The notes: generated by a model not told the origin, from the letters alone. A stretch of DNA of 36,988 nucleotides from Desulfotignum sp. (GCA_021737445.1 JAIPDY010000002.1:1-36988); one strand, 5' to 3'. Positions 1-10,013 are shown, counted from the first letter of the stretch. A program made the numbers and translations.

Positions 1-2
1 TT

Positions 3-272
3 TTCTTTCCTGTAATCATGGAACTGGGATATGATCCCATCTGGTTCGGGGTCATAATCGTCATGGTGACGGAAATGGGGGTTATCACCCCGCCGGTGGG
101 CATCAATGTGTATGTGGTCTATGGGGTGGCAAAAAATGTTCTGGATCAGGAAGTTCCCCTGGAAAAAATCTTCAAGGGCATTTTTCCCTTTCTCATCGCC
201 GTGATAGTGGGTGTGTTTATTCTCATCCTCTTTCCCCAGATCATCCTGTTTCTGCCCAATCTCATGTACTAA
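3..272 (+). CDS. TRAP transporter large permease (DctM family), 3' end only
   Basis: This is the last ~89 codons of a gene that begins left of the window. The reading frame is open from position 3 and stops with TAA at 270-272. The segment VTEMGVITPPVGINVYVV is the conserved C-terminal signature of DctM-type TRAP permeases, and it is followed by a final hydrophobic helix of about 25 residues ending at LMY. The large subunit forms the transport channel in the inner membrane and moves dicarboxylates or other organic acids with sodium, using a periplasmic DctP protein and a small DctQ subunit. Those partners would lie outside the window, so the substrate cannot be told. The gene converges on the barrel-protein gene, with only 19 bases between the two stop codons. 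Confidence 0.88.
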   Translation, partial: FFPVIMELGYDPIWFGVIIVMVTEMGVITPPVGINVYVVYGVAKNVLDQEVPLEKIFKGIFPFLIAVIVGVFILILFPQIILFLPNLMY

Positions 273-291
273 CCACCTGACCCCTTGTTTG

Positions 292-3111
292 TTAAAACGT
301 ATATCCAATGGAAAAATGGATTTTTCCGGAATCTTCCCCGGTTTCAGGATTAAGCCTGAATCCATACAAAAGGCCTACCGGTCCCACAGGGGTCATATAC
401 CTTAACCCCGATCCCAGGGTGAATTTAAAGCCTTCATCACTGCCGGATTTTGTGGTATCTTGCAGGGAGCCTGCATCAACAAACAGGGGCAGTTCAAAAT
501 TTTTGCCAAGGTCAATGCGCGCTTCCATGGAGCCGGCCATCCGGGTCTTGCCCCCCAAAGGGTCACCAAAGGCATCCAGAACCAGTTCATTTTCACCAAC
601 CCCCCTTACATCTGAAATCCCGCCTAAAAAAAACAGCTGATCATAAGGCAGTTCACTGTCTGCAGAAAAATTCTGGATGGTGCCGTACATGGCCTGGAAT
701 GCCAGTACCAGCCGGGAAAAGGGCTGAAAATAATATTTGGCCTTCACCTGGTATTTCACAAAATTGTCCAGATCCTCCAGGATATCCCGGGTATAGCCGG
801 CAGAGGCGTTGAAATAGAACCCGCTGGTGGGTTTTGCATAGGAATCCACCGAAGACCAGGTCACAAATGGTGTGGTTGAAACAATCCCCCGGGCGGCGTA
901 AATGTCCGGATTTAAACCGGTAATTGTTCCGGTGGCATACTGCTCTCTGGACTCAAGTTCAAAACCGGTGCCCAGTTTCAGATTTCGGGTCAGCTGTTTT
1001 TCAAACAACAGGGATGATCCATATTTGCGGGAGCCGAAGCTCTGATTTTTAAGTTCTTCTTCAGAGGCGTACACATTGAAATCAGCGTATATATGTTTTG
1101 ACAGAAGATCAAAATCCGTTATACCCAGGATAGTCTCATACCCAATGCCGGAAACCTGGGCATCCATATACAGCTTCCGGTTGGTTCCCAGCAGGTTCCT
1201 GTTGCCGGCAGACACCCCTATATAGGCATCTTTGGCTGTGTCATACCCGATGCTTGTGTCAAGAAAATAGGGTTTTTTCTCCTCCACATTGGTCAGGAAA
1301 AACACCTGGTCAAGATTTTCCCGGATACCGACAGCTTTGAAATCCGCTCTTTCAATGCACTGGATATTTCTGATCTCTTTTTGCAGGGAAACAAAACTGT
1401 TCAAAGACACAGGTTCCCCCGGTTCAAGAGTATTGTGCCGGAGTATCACCGAATCTTTCGTGTCAAAATTGCCGAATACCCATACCCCGCCCACCGTGGC
1501 CTGGGTGCCCGGTTCCACCTGGAATGTAACCTGGTAATCTTTTCCATCCGAATCTATACGTGTCCGGACATCTGCGTAGACAAACCCTTTTTCCGCAAGA
1601 AAAGAGAGAATCGCCATGCGGTCTGCATCCACCTGTGACGGGATGAACGGTTGTTTTTCCCTGGTTTGCAGCATCTGTGTGATGTCTGATGCAAACATTT
1701 CCGGCAGGCCGGAAAGCGTTACCCGGGTAACCTGCCTGCGGTATCCTTCTGCCACTTCAAATACCACATCACCCAGCATCCTGTTTTTTTTATCTGCCGC
1801 ATCCCATGCCACATCAGCAGACACCTGTGTTTGTGCAAACCCTGTGCTGGCATAATAGTTTTCCAGAATCTGTGTGTCATCCGAAACCATGTTCCGGGCA
1901 AAGGGACCGTCGTAGAAAACTCCTTTTTCCCGGGTATTCAAAAGGGCTTTAAGATCTTCGGCATCCTTGGATTCTGCTCCTTTGATGACAGAGGATCTGA
2001 CAATATAGCGGGTGTTTTCATTGATCTGTATCCGGATATGCCGGACCGGTTTTTCATTTTTCATTTCAGTATCAGCGGTAAAACTTACCTCGCAGTCCAT
2101 GTAACCGGCCTTCTTGTATCTGTCTGTGATGTTTTTGATGCTGCGCTTCAACCCGAAATCATTACGGTTGCCTTTTGTCCAGATGGTCATGTCTTTTTTT
2201 AACGTATAGGTCATGAATTCTTTGTTCCCGGTAAAGGAAACCCGGTACAGCGGACCTTCCTCTATATGGACCACCACCCTGGCGGCTTTTTTGTCTGCAT
2301 CCGTGTGCACATCATAGGTGGCGGCCGCCTCGGCAAAGCCTTTTTTTCGGTAATAGGCCACTATTTTTTTGACATCTGCTTCCAGATCCTTCTGGATGGT
2401 TCTCTTGCCTTTGCTCCAGAAAAAAAGCGGCAGTTGATAGGATTTCATGCGCATTTTAAGCCGGGTGTCGGAAAATACGGTATTGCCGGTAAATGCAATT
2501 TCCACGGTTTTCAGGGGCGCATGTTTTTTGATCTCAATCAGAATATCTCTCTGCAGTCCCTGGTAAGGTTCAGCTGTAATGTCCACTTCTGCATCCAAAT
2601 ATCCCCTGTCCCCCATCAGGGTCTTGACCGCCTGCACATTTTTTTCCATATGGTCCGGGTAAAAGGCACTGCCTGTGACAAAATCCGTGGACTTGACAAC
2701 CGCATTGCTGAATACGGGAAAAGCACCGTCCACGGTTATTTTCCTGACCAGCATAACCGGGGTCAGCCGGAAAACAAGGGGGATGGACGGTGCATCCATA
2801 TCCTGGTCCGGCACATCGATCCGGCTGAACTGCCCGGTCTGTTTCAACAGGGTGATAGTGGTATCCAGATCCTGTGCTGTGAAAAGGGTGCCTAGTTGAA
2901 ACCGGATCATCTCCATGGCCATGGGCCGCAGTTTTTCCTGTCGCTTTTCTGTGCCGCCCAAAATTTCCACACGGATCTGTGAGATGACAGGCCGGCTGTC
3001 ACCGGCATCGGCAGGGATGGCAGAACAAACCTGCCACAACACTACAAGAAAAAAAACAATGCCTGGACTGAGCAGTCTCTGCGGATATGGTTTGTTATCG
3101 GAATGGATCAT
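292..3111 (-). CDS. BamA/TamA-family outer-membrane barrel protein with about seven POTRA-like repeats
   Basis: Predicted Omp85-family protein of 939 residues that inserts or exports envelope proteins. Residues 1-37 form a signal peptide with a hydrophobic core (IVFFLVVLW). After it come about seven POTRA-like repeats, each recognisable by a strand plus a G-N/G-x turn (ITVDGAF, IAFTGNTVF, VSFTGNKEF, VTLSGLP, VWVFGNFDTK). Roughly residues 630-939 form a beta barrel containing the conserved loop motif VRGV (family VRGF) and ending in the aromatic residue YTF expected of Omp85 barrels. E. coli TamA has three POTRA domains and under 600 residues, so this one is much longer. It starts 3 bases after the tamB stop, so the two are one operon and probably form a TamA/TamB-like envelope complex. 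It might also be a second BamA; no chaperone or lipid A gene follows, which favours the TamA role. Confidence 0.85.
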   Translation of the reverse strand: MIHSDNKPYPQRLLSPGIVFFLVVLWQVCSAIPADAGDSRPVISQIRVEILGGTEKRQEKLRPMAMEMIRFQLGTLFTAQDLDTTITLLKQTGQFSRIDVPDQDMDAPSIPLVFRLTPVMLVRKITVDGAFPVFSNAVVKSTDFVTGSAFYPDHMEKNVQAVKTLMGDRGYLDAEVDITAEPYQGLQRDILIEIKKHAPLKTVEIAFTGNTVFSDTRLKMRMKSYQLPLFFWSKGKRTIQKDLEADVKKIVAYYRKKGFAEAAATYDVHTDADKKAARVVVHIEEGPLYRVSFTGNKEFMTYTLKKDMTIWTKGNRNDFGLKRSIKNITDRYKKAGYMDCEVSFTADTEMKNEKPVRHIRIQINENTRYIVRSSVIKGAESKDAEDLKALLNTREKGVFYDGPFARNMVSDDTQILENYYASTGFAQTQVSADVAWDAADKKNRMLGDVVFEVAEGYRRQVTRVTLSGLPEMFASDITQMLQTREKQPFIPSQVDADRMAILSFLAEKGFVYADVRTRIDSDGKDYQVTFQVEPGTQATVGGVWVFGNFDTKDSVILRHNTLEPGEPVSLNSFVSLQKEIRNIQCIERADFKAVGIRENLDQVFFLTNVEEKKPYFLDTSIGYDTAKDAYIGVSAGNRNLLGTNRKLYMDAQVSGIGYETILGITDFDLLSKHIYADFNVYASEEELKNQSFGSRKYGSSLLFEKQLTRNLKLGTGFELESREQYATGTITGLNPDIYAARGIVSTTPFVTWSSVDSYAKPTSGFYFNASAGYTRDILEDLDNFVKYQVKAKYYFQPFSRLVLAFQAMYGTIQNFSADSELPYDQLFFLGGISDVRGVGENELVLDAFGDPLGGKTRMAGSMEARIDLGKNFELPLFVDAGSLQDTTKSGSDEGFKFTLGSGLRYMTPVGPVGLLYGFRLNPETGEDSGKIHFSIGYTF

Positions 3112-3114
3112 CTG

Positions 3115-6100
3115 TTATCTGAACTCCAGTTTGAGGGTGATTTCCGTGCCGAAATCTCCTTTTGAATCATTGAACGCCCTGAGCAGGACATTTTCCAGCA
3201 TTTTGTATTCCGCAGCATTGGTATGGATGGTCTCCTGTTCTTCCGTCTGCATGGAATAGATGACTTTCAGGCGGTCTGACAACTGCTTGCCCATGGTGAC
3301 ATTCACATTTGCACCCTGGTCTCCTGATTCATCCAGCCCCAGTTTGAATTCATCCAGCGGCGTGGATGATTCCACGCCCTGGCTGACCACTTCAGAGGCT
3401 CTTTCCGTAAAAAAACCGGTATATAAGCCGCCCCCCTGCCCCAGTTCCTTTGTGGTCTTGCCGAGGACAATCAGGGACAAAATATCTTCGTGGGTTTCAG
3501 CAGGATCAGAATAGAGCCTGAATTTCAGGTTGTCTGTCTTTCCGCTGATATCCATGTGGATAACCCAGTTTCGTATCTGAGTGGTTGCATGCAAAGTGAT
3601 CTCCGGGTCGGTTTTGAACTGGTCTACAAAATCGATGACCCCTGTTTCAATCTCAAACTGTCTTTTCTGATAGACCACAGTGCCTTCCAAAATTTGGGCG
3701 CGTCCTGTAATTACAGGGTTTTTTATTGTACCAACAATTTTCACATCAGGTTCCACCAAAATAAAGGCCAGGTTGTTGTCCAGTACAAACGGGTCTATGT
3801 AATCCACATCAATATCAATGGTGGTGTTTTCAATCATGGAATTTCCGGGCTCTGACTGTTTGTTTTGTGCTGCTGGGGCCATTTTCCGGCTTTCCAGTGC
3901 CTCGGCCAGATCAAAGGTAAAATCCTTGTAATATTCACCTTTGAGCAGCAGTATGGTTCCTGTAATGGCGGATTTTTCCCTGGTTCCAAAAAAGGTTAGA
4001 TCTGTGTTAAAGGCGATTTCTACGGTATCTTCCAGGGAAAGGGCAATATTTTCTGCTGTCAGCCTGGCCCGGCCGGATACGGGGATAAATTTTTCCAGTT
4101 CCAGGTCCCCTGACATCTTCAGGCTGCCCTGGCCGAGATTTGCCTCCATATTTTCAATTGTCATGTGATGGTTGGACAAGTCTACAGAGCCGTTAAGCCC
4201 GGATATGGCAAGATTGGCCAAAGGAACCGGATATGCCAGATCCGCCAGGGTGAGCTGTGCATTGATTTCCGGTCGGGAAAAGGTGCCGTCCAGATCTGCA
4301 TCAAGCGTGACAGTACCAGTTGCCGGCTGCATGTTGTCTGTAATTTTTGGGGGCAGCAGGATGTTCACCCGGCCCCGGGAAAGCATATGGCCGGTTACCA
4401 CGGCCTGTACCCCTTGAATTCCTGCGGTTTCCAGAAAAAGGTCCAGCCGGGTATCGGCAAATGTCAGGGCCAGATCAAAATCTGCGGTATCCGGGTTGAA
4501 GGATGCTGCAAGATTTGCTGTATGATCCAGGGTCACAGACAGGCCCAGGTTTTTTTGACCTGTGTTTTTTTCATCAGGCTTTTTCAGATCCAGGACAGCC
4601 TGGATGGTTTTTACCGGTATGCGGTTTTTGACAGCAGCAGAAGGGCTGCCGGATGCATCAGCCGCAGAAGAAAGTGCTGCAGCCCCGGCATAATTTAAGT
4701 GAATATCAAGGGCGGATTCCAGCATGTCCACAAACAGGTTTTCTTTGTCCGAAGGCGTGAATGACACCGGCAGGGTGATCTCTTTTCCTGAAAGGGTCAG
4801 GGCCATATCCATCTGCCCTGCCGCTTTTTTATCCCTGTCTTTGATATCTGCAGTAACGGAAAGGGTGCCGCCCGCCTGCCCGGCTGTTTCCAGGATATGG
4901 CCTGGGATCAGGGCGGAAATATCACCTTTGGCGGTCACATGTCCCGTCAGGGTTCCGGCGGTCCCGGTGAAACCGGCTGTCTGTAAAAATGGCGCCACCA
5001 AGGTGTTGTCAAATGTCAGATCCAGGTCATAGTGCGCATTTTCCGGGTCAAGGCCGGAGATCAGGCGGATGGTGCTGCCCGCCTGCATGTTGATCCGGGT
5101 TTTTCCCAGATCGACCAGGGCCTTTATCTGTTTTACAGGCAGAAAAAAGCCACTGCTGCCGCCGGTTTTTTCCAGGTGCAGCCCCGGGGGCTGCAAATCC
5201 AGGGCAAGGTCTGATGCCAGATCAAATATCTGTATCTGATCTGGTTTTTTTGATCCGGATGCCACCGGGATTTCCAGGTTTTGTGCCAGAAGTACCAGGC
5301 GGCAGGTCTGCAGCATGCTGCCGGAAAAACCGGCATCCCCGTTCAAAGAGATCTGACCGCCATTGATCCGGGTTTTGATATCCTGGATGCGGATATGGTC
5401 CGGGGAGACCGTAACCCGGCCGTTGAGGTCTGAAACAGTGATCCGGGGGAAGGGCAGATGCCAGGCCAGATCGTTAAGGTCCATGTCTGCATTGATCACA
5501 GGTGTGTCCACCGTGCCCCCTACATCAGCTGCAACAGTCAGGCTGCCATTTAGCGCATCCAGCTGGTCTGCAACCGACGGCGGCAGGTCAGCCGGCAGTT
5601 TGCCTGCAGCCCGGACCCACCCGTCAATACCCCCATGGATACCGGTGATGCCGGCAGCCGACAGCAGCGGCCCGAAATCACTGCGGCTGAAATCAAGATC
5701 AGCTGTATACCTGTTTTTTTCCATGTCCAGTGCAGCTGAAAGTTCCGCCATATTTTCCAGGAACACAGACATGGTTTTCTTTTCCAGATCAATCTGTGCC
5801 CCGATTTTCTGAAACGGGATGTCCATGCGCTGCACCGCCCCCATATCAAGGTTGGTGCCAAGGGTGTAGTCCAGGTTTGTATCCAGATCAAATGCAATGG
5901 CGGTATCCAGATACTTCAGGGCAATTTCTGTGTCAGCCGGGGCAAGAAATTGTCCGGGATTGACCTGACCGGCGGTTTTAAAAGATACCTGGATCACCTC
6001 TTTTGGGGTAAATCCTTTGTCAAAAATCCGGGCTGTGCCGGAAGCCGTTAACTTCATGTCCTGTCCCTGGACAAGGAACCGGGTGATTTCAGCCAGGCCG

Positions 6101-7413
6101 GTGTTGTCCAGTTTTCCTTCAATATCCACAAGGTCAAGGACAATTCCGGCGGCTCCCAGATTTCGGCCTGCCAGCGCAAACTCTGCTGTGAGGGTTTCCA
6201 GGGAGATCCCCTTGCCCCGGATATGTCCACGGGAGGAAAACTGTCCTGAAAATCCGGGTATCCATGGGGATAAACGGGCAAAGTCTCCCCCCTGCTGATC
6301 AAATGACACCGCATAGGAAAGATGGTCCATATCCCGGGCCGGGTGCAGAAATCCGTCAGGAAAAAGTAATGACAGATCCGTTGATCCGGAAAAATCCATG
6401 CGGCTGTCCAGCAGGTTCACCTGTCCCTGTGCAATGGTCAGCACCTGTTCGGCCAGATCCATTGTGATATCCATGCTGCCTTTTTCAAAGGCCTGTTTCA
6501 TTTCCAGGTGCCGCCCCTTGATCTGCAGCTGCACAGACGGGTTGTTCAGGGGGCCTGTGCCGTTTATTGCCAGATCCACGGTGCCTCCCAGATCCGGCAT
6601 GTTTTCTGATATCTGTGACACAGGGGCAATATTTGCTGCTGCCGCAAGTGCCAGATCTATTTTCCGGGTGTTGAAAATATCTGCCACAGATCCGGATGCG
6701 GTGAGAACTCCCAGGCCTGAATCCAGGTCAATGGCAATATCATTTATATCATTTTCTTTCAGGGCACCGGCAGCTGTAAAGGATCTGATATCAATGGCTG
6801 TTTCCGCATTGGACAGGGAAATGCCGCTAATTTTTACAAAAAGTGCAGCTGTCTGCCGCACCAGATCGGCATCCGATATTTCAATGGTGACAGCTGCAGC
6901 TGAAACTGTGTTTTCAGGATCAGAAAAAACCAGAGAGCCGCCGGTGATCCCGGCCTTTCTGATCTTTACATTCAACGGGATGCCGGCTGCATCCTGATCA
7001 TCAGCCTGGATATCTTCAGGTGTATCATCTTTGACAACAAGGGCATCAAGGATATTTGTCCTGCCGCTGCTGTCAGCATTAATATTAAGTCTGGGCCGGT
7101 CAATGTGAAGGTTTTCTATTTCCAGAACCCTGTCAAACAAGGCACTGAGCCGGATATCCAGCCGGAGGGAATCAAATGCCAGGCAGGTGTTTCCCTGTAA
7201 ATCCTGCAGTTGCAGGTTTTCCAGCCGGAGAAATGACCCGGCTGCCAGCACATCGATACGATCGGCGGTCAGTGTGCCGGGGATCAGGGTGTTGATGTGA
7301 TCTTTCAGCAGGTTTTTTGCATGGTCCGTGCGGCTGTACCCGTAAAGCCCGGCCATCAAAGCAGCAAGGCAGATCAGAATGACAGCCCCGGTAACAACTA
7401 TTTTTTTTTTCAT
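3115..7413 (-). CDS. tamB: TamB-family inner-membrane-anchored translocation/assembly protein
   Basis: Protein of 1432 residues. Residues 1-25 form a single N-terminal anchor helix (KKIVVTGAVILICLAALMAG). The long middle is made of repeated beta-rich AsmA/DUF490-like segments with recurring words such as SGSTDLSL, LNGDAG and ADLNDLAW-like stretches. The last ~300 residues form the conserved TamB domain, with ITGRAQILEGTVVYQKRQFE, DPEITLHA and IVLGKTTKELGQGG. Proteins of this family span the periplasm as a hydrophobic groove and are implicated in outer-membrane protein assembly and phospholipid transport; that role is family knowledge. It is first in a two-gene operon with the barrel protein 3 bases downstream. 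The start ATG at 7413 is followed by ten A residues and has no clear Shine-Dalgarno sequence. Gene order B-A is the reverse of the E. coli tamA-tamB order. Confidence 0.88.
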   Translation of the reverse strand: MKKKIVVTGAVILICLAALMAGLYGYSRTDHAKNLLKDHINTLIPGTLTADRIDVLAAGSFLRLENLQLQDLQGNTCLAFDSLRLDIRLSALFDRVLEIENLHIDRPRLNINADSSGRTNILDALVVKDDTPEDIQADDQDAAGIPLNVKIRKAGITGGSLVFSDPENTVSAAAVTIEISDADLVRQTAALFVKISGISLSNAETAIDIRSFTAAGALKENDINDIAIDLDSGLGVLTASGSVADIFNTRKIDLALAAAANIAPVSQISENMPDLGGTVDLAINGTGPLNNPSVQLQIKGRHLEMKQAFEKGSMDITMDLAEQVLTIAQGQVNLLDSRMDFSGSTDLSLLFPDGFLHPARDMDHLSYAVSFDQQGGDFARLSPWIPGFSGQFSSRGHIRGKGISLETLTAEFALAGRNLGAAGIVLDLVDIEGKLDNTGLAEITRFLVQGQDMKLTASGTARIFDKGFTPKEVIQVSFKTAGQVNPGQFLAPADTEIALKYLDTAIAFDLDTNLDYTLGTNLDMGAVQRMDIPFQKIGAQIDLEKKTMSVFLENMAELSAALDMEKNRYTADLDFSRSDFGPLLSAAGITGIHGGIDGWVRAAGKLPADLPPSVADQLDALNGSLTVAADVGGTVDTPVINADMDLNDLAWHLPFPRITVSDLNGRVTVSPDHIRIQDIKTRINGGQISLNGDAGFSGSMLQTCRLVLLAQNLEIPVASGSKKPDQIQIFDLASDLALDLQPPGLHLEKTGGSSGFFLPVKQIKALVDLGKTRINMQAGSTIRLISGLDPENAHYDLDLTFDNTLVAPFLQTAGFTGTAGTLTGHVTAKGDISALIPGHILETAGQAGGTLSVTADIKDRDKKAAGQMDMALTLSGKEITLPVSFTPSDKENLFVDMLESALDIHLNYAGAAALSSAADASGSPSAAVKNRIPVKTIQAVLDLKKPDEKNTGQKNLGLSVTLDHTANLAASFNPDTADFDLALTFADTRLDLFLETAGIQGVQAVVTGHMLSRGRVNILLPPKITDNMQPATGTVTLDADLDGTFSRPEINAQLTLADLAYPVPLANLAISGLNGSVDLSNHHMTIENMEANLGQGSLKMSGDLELEKFIPVSGRARLTAENIALSLEDTVEIAFNTDLTFFGTREKSAITGTILLLKGEYYKDFTFDLAEALESRKMAPAAQNKQSEPGNSMIENTTIDIDVDYIDPFVLDNNLAFILVEPDVKIVGTIKNPVITGRAQILEGTVVYQKRQFEIETGVIDFVDQFKTDPEITLHATTQIRNWVIHMDISGKTDNLKFRLYSDPAETHEDILSLIVLGKTTKELGQGGGLYTGFFTERASEVVSQGVESSTPLDEFKLGLDESGDQGANVNVTMGKQLSDRLKVIYSMQTEEQETIHTNAAEYKMLENVLLRAFNDSKGDFGTEITLKLEFR

Positions 7414-7473
7414 TATAAAGATTATTGTGTTATTTTTTCATTTTCAGGTTTCAGTACCATGATCATGCCCGGT

Positions 7474-7503
7474 ATTATATCATACCCCCAAAAAATATCC
7501 CAA
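7474..7503 (-). promoter_or_regulatory. Candidate sigma-70 promoter for tamB operon
   Basis: On the reverse strand TTGGGA (7498-7503) is followed after 18 bases by a perfect TATAAT (7474-7479), about 60 bases before the tamB ATG. An alternative pair TTGTCA (7504-7509) and TATGAT (7479-7484) with 19-base spacing overlaps it. Position and orientation fit the tamB-barrel operon. Seen by eye only. Confidence 0.42.
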
Positions 7504-7542
7504 TGACAAATTACAGGCATGCTTGAGTTCCAGCTGCAGCCT

Positions 7543-7590
7543 GATAGTTTGGACTATCATCTGGTAAACATACCAAAAAAATGATGGTCC
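7543..7590. repeat. Nested inverted repeats in the tamB-liv intergenic region
   Basis: The 402-base gap 7414-7815 between the divergent tamB and binding-protein genes holds no convincing gene. It contains a 10-bp inverted repeat (ggactatcat at 7551-7560 with atgatggtcc at 7581-7590, one G-T pair) enclosing a second one (tggta 7562-7566, tacca 7571-7575). A competing stem, gatagt 7543-7548 with actatc 7553-7558, overlaps the left arm. A weak forward promoter match (TTGCTT 7619-7624, 16 bases, TATATT 7641-7646) lies between the repeats and the liv operon, so the repeats could be an operator or a terminator-like structure. No function is assigned. Confidence 0.35.
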
Positions 7591-7815
7591 CTTTCATCTG
7601 AGGGATGTTTATTTGATTTTGCTTGTTCATGAAATTGTGGTATATTGTTCACCCAATATACTTTACACAATAAAGCCAGATGCCATAAACTGCCCGCACC
7701 TTTTGTGCTCAACCGGTACGTTGCCTGCTGCTGATCTTCCCTGCTGCTTATTATGGAAAAATGCAGACAAACCATTGCCAATCATGGTGATGTTTTCAAC
7801 ATAAGGAGAAAAGGT

Positions 7816-9084
7816 ATGAAGCGTTTCAGGTTGCATGTATGGTTTGCCCTTGTGGCATCAGCGGGAATTTTCTTTTTTTCAGGATCTGCAGTGGCCCAGA
7901 AGCCCATTATTCTGGGTGCCCCTTTGTCCACGGCCTATCTTTACGGCTGGGATGCGGAGCGGGGCATCCGGCTGGCTGTGGAAGAGATCAATGCAGCAGG
8001 CGGTGTGTCTGTGGGCGGTGAAAAACGGCCCTTTGCCGTGGAGGTGATCGATACCCGGGATCTTGAGCCCGGGGTGCCGGTGAGCGAGGCATTGATGGCG
8101 GTGGAAAGGCTGATTCTCAACAAGAATGCGGATTTCATCGTGGGCGGTCCCAACCGGTCCGAGGCGGCCCTGGCTGCCATGTCCCTTTTGTCCAAACACA
8201 AACGGGTGTCCATTGTCACCTCCGGGGTGCTCACCCCCAAGTATCACAAGACAGTGGCAGCCAATTACGACAAGTTTAAATACGCTTTCCGGATCCATGG
8301 GGAAGCAGTGAATCTCATCGGCGAAATCATTGCCAACTTTGCTGATCTCAAGGAAAAATACGGCCTGACCAAGGTGTTTATCATGGCCCAGGATGTATCC
8401 CATGCCAGGGGTGCGGCAGAGGTCATGGGCAAGGTGGCCGGCTCCAAGGGGTTTGAGGTGACGGGTACCGAGATTTTTCCCACCGGTGCCACCGATTTTT
8501 CCATGGCCCTGCTCAAGGCAAAATCCACAGGGTCACAGATTCTCAATATCTGGATGGATATGCCGGAAAGCGCCATCCTGCTCAAGCAGTGGTATGATTT
8601 GAAAATCCCGGCCCTGCCCTTCGGCTCCACCCTGGCGGCAGCGGAACAGCCCGGGTTCTGGGATGCCACCGACGGCAAGGGGGAATACACCCTGTGCAAC
8701 GTGGTCAATGCGGGCAATGCCCCGTCCGAGGCCACTCCCTGGACCATGAAATTCTACAACGCCTATGCAAAAAAATGGGGGGTGGAGCCTGAAGGCCTGG
8801 GATCTTCCTCATCCTACATGGCGGTCTATGCCCTCAAGGATGCCATAGAGCGTGCCGGCTCCATCGATGCGGACAAGGTGATAACCGCCCTGGAGCAGAT
8901 CGATATGATGGGCGTATACGGCCGGCTCCGGTTTGATCCCAAATCCCACCAGGTGATTCCATCCACGGATCCCAAAGAAGGGGCCGTGGGTTCCATCCTC
9001 CAGTGGCAGGACGGCAAACGGGTGGTGGTGTATCCCAAAAGCATTGCCATGGGTGAAATCCTGCTGCCGCCCTGGATGGAATAA
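7816..9084 (+). CDS. Liv-type ABC transporter periplasmic substrate-binding protein
   Basis: Periplasmic binding protein of 422 residues, Peripla_BP_6/LivK type. It binds the substrate outside the inner membrane and delivers it to LivH/LivM. An N-terminal signal peptide (KRFRLHVWFALVASAGIFFF, cleavage near SAVAQ) is followed by the family start IILGAPLSTAYLYGWDAERG and the typical LAVEEINAAGG. The frame is open 63 bases further upstream, but the ATG at 7816 was chosen because it carries AAGGAGAAAAGG just ahead and begins the signal peptide. The gene heads an operon with all four other Liv subunits and an acyl-CoA ligase. That suggests the ligand is a carboxylic acid such as an aromatic or branched-chain acid rather than leucine itself; this is inference from context. 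Confidence 0.9.
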   Translation: MKRFRLHVWFALVASAGIFFFSGSAVAQKPIILGAPLSTAYLYGWDAERGIRLAVEEINAAGGVSVGGEKRPFAVEVIDTRDLEPGVPVSEALMAVERLILNKNADFIVGGPNRSEAALAAMSLLSKHKRVSIVTSGVLTPKYHKTVAANYDKFKYAFRIHGEAVNLIGEIIANFADLKEKYGLTKVFIMAQDVSHARGAAEVMGKVAGSKGFEVTGTEIFPTGATDFSMALLKAKSTGSQILNIWMDMPESAILLKQWYDLKIPALPFGSTLAAAEQPGFWDATDGKGEYTLCNVVNAGNAPSEATPWTMKFYNAYAKKWGVEPEGLGSSSSYMAVYALKDAIERAGSIDADKVITALEQIDMMGVYGRLRFDPKSHQVIPSTDPKEGAVGSILQWQDGKRVVVYPKSIAMGEILLPPWME

Positions 9085-9146
9085 CAGGCGAATCGTATCA
9101 GCGGATTTACTGTTCTTTTGACCCTTGAACCTGGGAAAGTTGTGTT

Positions 9147-10013
9147 ATGGAAATTCTTGTCTACGGGACCATCAATTCCGTGTCTTTGGCCCTGATGGGT
9201 CTGGGGTTTGCCATGGTCTACGGCATCAGCCGGGTGCCCAATTTCGCCCATGGTGCATTGTATATCATCTGCGGGTTCGTTACCTGGACCCTGCTCCAGA
9301 AGCTGGGCCTTCCCTATGTGCTGGCCATTGTGCTGTCCCTTGGGATCAACGGCATTCTGGGCATTCTCATGTACCGCCTGGTCCTGATCCGGGTACGGGG
9401 CATGAACATCTCGGAAATCATCAGCTCCTATGCCATCGGCCTGGCCATTCTGGAGGGCCTGCGGTACGGCGGTTTCCGGGGCATGACCTATACTTTGCCC
9501 GTGTTCATGGAGGGCATGGTGGTCATCGGCGGGGTGCCTGTTGATTATCACCGCCTCGTGATGGTGGTGATCGGCATCCTGCTGGTGGCGGGGCTGTGGT
9601 TGTTCACCCATTTCACCAAACTGGGCCTGGCCCTCCAGGGCATGGCCCAGGATGAGCGGGCCGCCCTCATGCTGGGCATCGATTCCGATTTCATGGCCAT
9701 GCTGGCCATGGGGTTCGGTGCGGTCCTGGCCGGGGTGGCGGCCATCGCCATCCTGCCGCTGGGTAACATTGTGGTGGAATCCGGGTACCAGGTGCTGATC
9801 ATGTCCATTGCCGTGTGCATTGTGGGGGGGCTGGGCTCCTGGATGGGGGCATTTTTTGCCGCTTTCATCATCGGGTATGCCCAGATTCTGAGCGTGGTGT
9901 TCCTGGGGTCGCATTTTCAGATGGTGGTGGCCCTTCTGGCCATTATCCTGACCCTGATTTTGAAACCGTCCGGCCTGTTCGGCCAGCAAAAGGAACTGGA
10001 GGACAGGGTATGA
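9147..10013 (+). CDS. livH: Branched-chain-type ABC transporter permease LivH
   Basis: Inner-membrane permease of 288 residues with about eight hydrophobic segments. The N-terminus (YGTINSVSLALMGLGFAMVY followed by GISRVPNFAHGALY) is the LivH signature; the family normally reads GLSLIFGVMRVINFAHG. It pairs with LivM to form the channel for the substrate handed over by the binding protein encoded 62 bases upstream. Its stop codon overlaps the livM start in ATGA, indicating translational coupling. The motif GSWMGAFFAAFIIGYAQIL near residue 230 corresponds to the conserved G-S-xx-G-A loop that contacts the ATPase. Confidence 0.92.
   Translation: MEILVYGTINSVSLALMGLGFAMVYGISRVPNFAHGALYIICGFVTWTLLQKLGLPYVLAIVLSLGINGILGILMYRLVLIRVRGMNISEIISSYAIGLAILEGLRYGGFRGMTYTLPVFMEGMVVIGGVPVDYHRLVMVVIGILLVAGLWLFTHFTKLGLALQGMAQDERAALMLGIDSDFMAMLAMGFGAVLAGVAAIAILPLGNIVVESGYQVLIMSIAVCIVGGLGSWMGAFFAAFIIGYAQILSVVFLGSHFQMVVALLAIILTLILKPSGLFGQQKELEDRV

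Noticed and set aside
7753..7815. 21-codon extension of the binding-protein frame
   Set aside because: No ribosome site, and it would precede the signal peptide. ATG 7816 is preceded by AAGGAG.
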